A stretch of DNA of 9,705 bases from Treponema sp. (GTDB lineage: Bacteria; Spirochaetota; Spirochaetia; Treponematales; Breznakiellaceae), in NCBI GenBank assembly GCA_009785545.1, contig WQWD01000073.1:1-9705 (forward strand). Direction: 5' to 3'. Shown in pieces: positions 6,439-9,705 of the stretch; position 1 is the stretch's first letter, and each line of letters starts with the position of its first letter. Below the pieces are notes generated by a model. It searched no databases. It saw nothing but the letters and a program-made list of their open reading frames with translations, and was not told where the DNA came from. Both the position numbers and the translations under genes were made by a program.

Positions 6439-8264
6439 CTTTGAACCACCGTTATTCGATTTGCGATTGTCGGATCATTTGATACTTGCCAAGGCGGATT
6501 ACGCCCGGTAGTAAATCTTTGAGTATAAATATTTATTGTACTATCAATTACATACGGAAATTGCGCACCCGGAGCAGAAGCAACTCCGCCAACCAGAGTA
6601 ATAGGACCATCCAATGTAATAGCCGTTTCGAGAATAGTAAATCCATCAATAGTTATATTATGAGGAAAATAGGCAACATAACCGTGGTCATGGTTTCCCG
6701 GATTACCTGTGTGAATAATCCTTGACCATGTCACTGCGGGAATGAAAATGCAGTTACGAATTATCACATCTCCATCCCATTTACTGCCAAAGTCTAAACG
6801 TAACTGGATAAAATGATTTGCCCTTATTGTAGTGTTTTCAATTGTTAAAAGACCACAGCCGATAATCTGTATGCCCTGCCAACCGAGTTGTGAATTTCTG
6901 ATCGTAGTGTTACGAACTCCCTGGTGAGCGTCAAAACGGGAAAATCTGACATTGTCAAAATAAATATTTTTTGAATAGTTAGATGCAAAAATCCCCCAAT
7001 AATTATTACTCGTTATGTCATTTGTCTGACCAACATTAATAGCCCTAAAATTAATCGAGTATTCTACTACCATGCCGTAGGTTCCGGTAGTTCCATTATT
7101 CCATTTGCCGGTAAGTGTAGCATTTTGAAGGGTTACATCTACAGCGTCTCTAACATATATAAAACCATAATATGGCCTAATCCCATTATTATTTCTGACA
7201 GTGTGGTGAATCCCGTCAATAATAGTATTTGAACGCCGTACTTCTATTCCACGCCTCACATATCCGGTACGAGCGCCAGTGCCCGGGCCTTGACCCATTA
7301 ATATTGCAATTGTCTCAAAATGCCCGCCGGTGATCGTCAATGGTTCTTCGTCTATGTAAAAAGCTGTCAAAGTGGTAACATTGTCAAAACCCCAAATGAT
7401 CGGGGCACTCATGTCAACATTGCCGTCTTCATCAATAATAAATATATCTCTTTGAGTAGTGCCTTGATTCGCATCTTGACCGCTTCGCCTATAACGTATG
7501 ACATTATTGTCAATAGCAAATAATAAGACCCGCCTGCCTAGCGGCGGATTTAAATTCACTCTTGTTTGGTTTTCAGCCAAAGTACCGGAAGAAAACCTGC
7601 TAAGAATATTTTCCGATGGTTGTGAAGGCGCTACTCTAAATACCCATTGAGTGGCATTAGAAGCAAGATTGTCATCTAAAATAAATTTTGCTCCTGTCCA
7701 GTCCGTATCAGTTTGGATAATAATGGGATTTGCCGCGTTTGCTGCTGCTCCCGGAATGTTTGCATTTCCGATAAAATAAACAGCACCCGGATCCGCAAAA
7801 ACTCTGGCTCCGTCGGCATTTGCCGCAGTGTGAGCTGCGCGGATTGCCAAGAAGTCGCAGGTTTCTCCGTCTCCAACAGCGCCAAAGTCGCTGTAAAATA
7901 CAGGCGGTATTACCGTAACATTAGAAGAATCAGTGAATCCTCCGTCACTTGTTGTTACGGTAATAATGGCATTTCCAACCCCAATTGCAGTTACTAATCC
8001 ATTTATCACTGTTGCCACTTCCGGATTGCTGGTAGACCACCTTAATGTCCTATTAGTTGCGTCCGGCGGAGAAATACTGGCAACAAGCGTGGCTTGACTG
8101 CCGAGCCTTTCAGGGTGAAAATGTAAAGATACATTTTCTCTGTTAAGAGTAACACCGTCAACATCAACCGGCGGGACGAGAGGATCCTCATCCAATGGAC
8201 AGCTCATAAAAGCAACCCACGATACAATAGCGACAAGACACACCCAAAAGTGACATTTTTTCAT
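6435..8264 (-). CDS. Lipoprotein with one BIG2 domain and a right-handed beta-helix (pectate-lyase-like) region
   Basis: A predicted surface lipoprotein of 609 residues. I chose the ATG at 8264 because GGAG (8270-8273) precedes it and it opens a lipoprotein signal: charged MKK, a hydrophobic stretch, then VAFMSC with Cys22 as lipidation site, followed by an acidic PLDEDP linker. Residues 36-119 form a BIG2 Ig-like domain (DGVTLNRENVSL, RTLRWSTSNPEVATV, GLVTAIGVGNAIITVT). YSDFGAVGDGETCDF (124-138) is the start motif of pectate-lyase-superfamily beta-helices. Residues of about 300-550 show repeated short beta-strand and Asn-rich turns typical of parallel beta-helices. Candidate functional clusters are RFDAHQG (443-449), RLDFGSKWDGD (489-499) and GNHDHGY (523-529). 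It may be a polysaccharide lyase, epimerase, hydrolase or binding protein; I cannot assign an activity. It lies between a BIG2 lipoprotein and GH20. Confidence 0.85.
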   Translation of the reverse strand: MKKCHFWVCLVAIVSWVAFMSCPLDEDPLVPPVDVDGVTLNRENVSLHFHPERLGSQATLVASISPPDATNRTLRWSTSNPEVATVINGLVTAIGVGNAIITVTTSDGGFTDSSNVTVIPPVFYSDFGAVGDGETCDFLAIRAAHTAANADGARVFADPGAVYFIGNANIPGAAANAANPIIIQTDTDWTGAKFILDDNLASNATQWVFRVAPSQPSENILSRFSSGTLAENQTRVNLNPPLGRRVLLFAIDNNVIRYRRSGQDANQGTTQRDIFIIDEDGNVDMSAPIIWGFDNVTTLTAFYIDEEPLTITGGHFETIAILMGQGPGTGARTGYVRRGIEVRRSNTIIDGIHHTVRNNNGIRPYYGFIYVRDAVDVTLQNATLTGKWNNGTTGTYGMVVEYSINFRAINVGQTNDITSNNYWGIFASNYSKNIYFDNVRFSRFDAHQGVRNTTIRNSQLGWQGIQIIGCGLLTIENTTIRANHFIQLRLDFGSKWDGDVIIRNCIFIPAVTWSRIIHTGNPGNHDHGYVAYFPHNITIDGFTILETAITLDGPITLVGGVASAPGAQFPYVIDSTINIYTQRFTTGRNPPWQVSNDPTIANRITVVQR

Positions 8265-8290
8265 AACCTCTCCACAAATAACATATTTTT

Positions 8291-8935
8291 TTATGGGTTC
8301 ACTGTAACCATACAAATTTCCGCAAACCCGCGATCTGCGGTGGAGGCAACAACCATAGCCATTCCAGGTCCAATCGCAGTTACTACTCCATTTTGATCCA
8401 CTATAGCGACAGCCGGATTATTGACTGACCATGTTACAGACCTGTTAGTCGCATTTAACGGTGTTACAGTAGGAGTAATCGTCGCCATAGTGTTATTTGT
8501 CAAGTTTAGATCCAGAGTGTTTACATCAAGCGTTAAACCCTCAACGAACACGGGATCTGTTCCTCCCATGTCTTCTACTGTAAGCATACTAACAGCTGAG
8601 AAGCTGCCGAATCTGGAGCTTACTCCAATAACGGCAGTTCCATACCCAAGCGCTGTTACTAACCCATTTTGATCCACTACAGCGACAGCATCATTACTGG
8701 AAGCCCATATTACCGCATCGTTCGCTTCTGCCGGTCTAACAGTTGCAACCAAAAGCCCACGGTTTAATCCCGGTACCATAGTGTTGACAAATAACACCAT
8801 GCTCGATCTGTTAAGAGTTAAACCATTGACCTCCGCATATATATTGGCGATATCTTCTTCCAAGTGGCAAGCTGTAAAAGCAAACCCCAATATAAATACG
8901 ATTATTGCCGCAAGAAATTGCTTTATATTTTTCAT
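8291..8935 (-). CDS. Small lipoprotein with two tandem BIG2 Ig-like domains
   Basis: A predicted lipoprotein of 214 residues. MKNIKQFLAAIIVFILGFAF is a signal peptide leading to FTAC with Cys23 as lipidation site. Two BIG2 domains follow: about 37-121 (NGLTLNRSSMVLF, VIWASSNDAVAVVDQNG, LVTALGYGTAVIGV) and 131-213 (EGLTLDVNTLDL, SVTWSVNNPAVAIVDQNG, VVTAIGPGMAMVV). The protein is nothing but these domains, so a structural, spacer or adhesion role at the surface is likelier than catalysis. AAGGAG sits six bases before the start. It lies 18 bases after the preceding gene and 26 bases before the beta-helix lipoprotein gene, whose own BIG2 domain is similar (GLTLNR and GVTLNR openings). Partner and ligand are unknown. 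Confidence 0.88.
   Translation of the reverse strand: MKNIKQFLAAIIVFILGFAFTACHLEEDIANIYAEVNGLTLNRSSMVLFVNTMVPGLNRGLLVATVRPAEANDAVIWASSNDAVAVVDQNGLVTALGYGTAVIGVSSRFGSFSAVSMLTVEDMGGTDPVFVEGLTLDVNTLDLNLTNNTMATITPTVTPLNATNRSVTWSVNNPAVAIVDQNGVVTAIGPGMAMVVASTADRGFAEICMVTVNP
8379..8689. repeat. Imperfect direct repeat (35 bases, two copies) from BIG2 domain duplication
   Basis: Bases 8379-8413 and 8655-8689 match at 32 of 35 positions, spaced 276 bases apart (92 codons). They encode the AV(A/V)xVDQNGxVTA core of each BIG2 domain. Such high DNA identity in a short domain core suggests a fairly recent internal duplication or gene conversion. Confidence 0.7.
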
Positions 8936-8953
8936 ATTACACTCCTTTTTTAC

Positions 8954-9705
8954 TTACGGTCTTGTGTTATATACTTCAAACGAGTTGACAAAAGCTCTTC
9001 CCCAAAACCCTGTAGCAGGAGGAGCAGCCGGAGCCTGTTCAAAATTAACACGCAAGAAGCGGGCTAGAACAGGTTCTTCAAAATGAAACACAAACACCCA
9101 GGAATTTCCGTCAGGTACAATTTCTCCTCCTGATCTCCAAGGGCTGCCGGGATAACCTGGAGCCGGCCAATTGTTTTCCGCGTTTGGATCATTCCAATTG
9201 GTTGTTGGCGCATTGTGATTTGCTCTGTGTAGTCTCTCAAATACAGCTTGAGCGTTTGCTGCCGTACCAGACATATACTCCAATGTAATACCCAAGTTCC
9301 GGGCATCCGGATTCCCTCTGGCATTAAACTGGCTTGAGGCAGTTACATTTCCTCCGGCATAAATTACAACCGTATCGATGTAGATATCACTACCAAGATC
9401 AACGCCAATTCCGGAAAATTGTACTGTGTTCGTGTTAGCGGCGAAAGCATTAACTCCAGCACTCCATGTTTGACCGGCACGAGTTGTGCGAGTTCCATCA
9501 TTTGAAGGAGCGCCATCAAGCGAATGAATACCCCAAGGATGAGCCTGCCTGTAACCTGTGAACGCAAAGTGAGCTAAAGAGGCATAATTGAACTGCGTAT
9601 GCGAGCGGAACGGCCCTGTCGGTATATCTCCCGCCTGAACAAAATTACTGCCAGATTGCGGATGAGTAAATACAGGAACAAGATTTCCAACACCTGCTCT
9701 ACCAA
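8954..9705 (-). CDS. C-terminal part of a large protein with discoidin/F5-8 type C (CBM32-like) region (5' end off window)
   Basis: The frame is open from the right edge (first full codon ends at 9703) to the TAA at 8954, giving 249 visible residues; the start is outside the window. The pattern fits an F5/8 type C or CBM32 beta-sandwich. SLDGAPSNDGTRT comes first, then GVDLGSDIYIDTVVIYAGG, then GITLEYMSG. Last come WVFVFHFEEPVLARFLRVNF and the closing strand FVNSFEVYNTRP. Such domains bind sugars (often galactose, GlcNAc or uronates) at the tail of secreted or surface glycosidases and lyases. The loop between GITLEY and WVFVF is long and rich in Asn, Pro, Gly and Trp. The missing N-terminal part may hold an enzyme domain. 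It is followed after 18 bases by the BIG2 lipoprotein gene, so it likely belongs to the same operon. Confidence 0.7.
   Translation of the reverse strand, partial: GRAGVGNLVPVFTHPQSGSNFVQAGDIPTGPFRSHTQFNYASLAHFAFTGYRQAHPWGIHSLDGAPSNDGTRTTRAGQTWSAGVNAFAANTNTVQFSGIGVDLGSDIYIDTVVIYAGGNVTASSQFNARGNPDARNLGITLEYMSGTAANAQAVFERLHRANHNAPTTNWNDPNAENNWPAPGYPGSPWRSGGEIVPDGNSWVFVFHFEEPVLARFLRVNFEQAPAAPPATGFWGRAFVNSFEVYNTRP

Noticed and set aside
8265..8315. Longer start for the beta-helix lipoprotein (17 extra residues before MKKCHF)
   Set aside because: It would overlap the preceding gene and bury the lipoprotein signal; the start at 8264 has GGAG at the right distance.
8379..8689. Possible CRISPR-like or short tandem repeat array
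   Set aside because: There are only two copies, 276 bases apart, both encoding the same BIG2 core, so protein-domain duplication explains them.
8954..9295. A separate 113-residue gene starting with TTG at 9295
   Set aside because: The same frame is open to the right window edge and the upstream residues complete the discoidin-like pattern.
9064..9567. Two frames of 86 and 67 codons on the - strand within the discoidin-like gene
   Set aside because: They are out of frame with the conserved protein and show no recognisable features.

Overview
The window reads as a carbohydrate-catabolism locus of a bacterium with surface lipoproteins, most likely a gut or other host-associated spirochaete of the Treponema type. 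That placement is an inference from the atypical lipoboxes, the Ig-like BIG2 lipoproteins and the general protein style. No rRNA or other taxonomic marker is present. The DNA is almost fully coding: there are no tRNAs, CRISPR arrays or intact transposase genes, and no gene-free stretch longer than about 75 bases.

Left part (1-2724), Entner-Doudoroff/uronate end. A PfkB-family sugar kinase that looks like 2-keto-3-deoxygluconate (KDG) kinase runs off the left edge on the + strand. It converges on a D-2-hydroxyacid dehydrogenase gene (- strand). That gene is divergent from eda, encoding KDPG aldolase (+ strand), across a 56-base intergenic region. Kinase plus aldolase would turn KDG into pyruvate and glyceraldehyde-3-phosphate. 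A strong 12-bp stem-loop just after eda separates it from the convergent nag genes.

Right part (2799-9705), amino-sugar operon, all on the - strand. In transcription order it holds the C-terminal part of a large protein with a discoidin/F5-8-type (CBM32-like) region, a small lipoprotein of two BIG2 domains, a 609-residue lipoprotein with one BIG2 domain and a right-handed beta-helix region, a GH20 beta-N-acetylhexosaminidase without a signal peptide, nagA and nagB. Spacing is tight (18, 26, -4, 9 and 61 bases), so co-transcription is likely. The promoter is off the right edge. The proposed flow is binding or cleavage of a glycan at the cell surface, import of oligosaccharides by a transporter not seen here, cytoplasmic trimming by GH20, then NagA and NagB leading to fructose-6-phosphate.

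Two things stand out. NagB carries valine at position 148, where the family has a catalytic glutamate, in an otherwise canonical protein. A pair of related palindromes with TTCA loops lies at the nagA-nagB junction, and one of them supplies the codons of an apparent NagA C-terminal extension. The neighbourhood of a hexosamine pathway and a KDG/KDPG pathway, with an unassigned beta-helix lipoprotein between surface proteins, raises the possibility that the target is a polymer with both hexosamine and uronate, such as a glycosaminoglycan. This is a hypothesis only.
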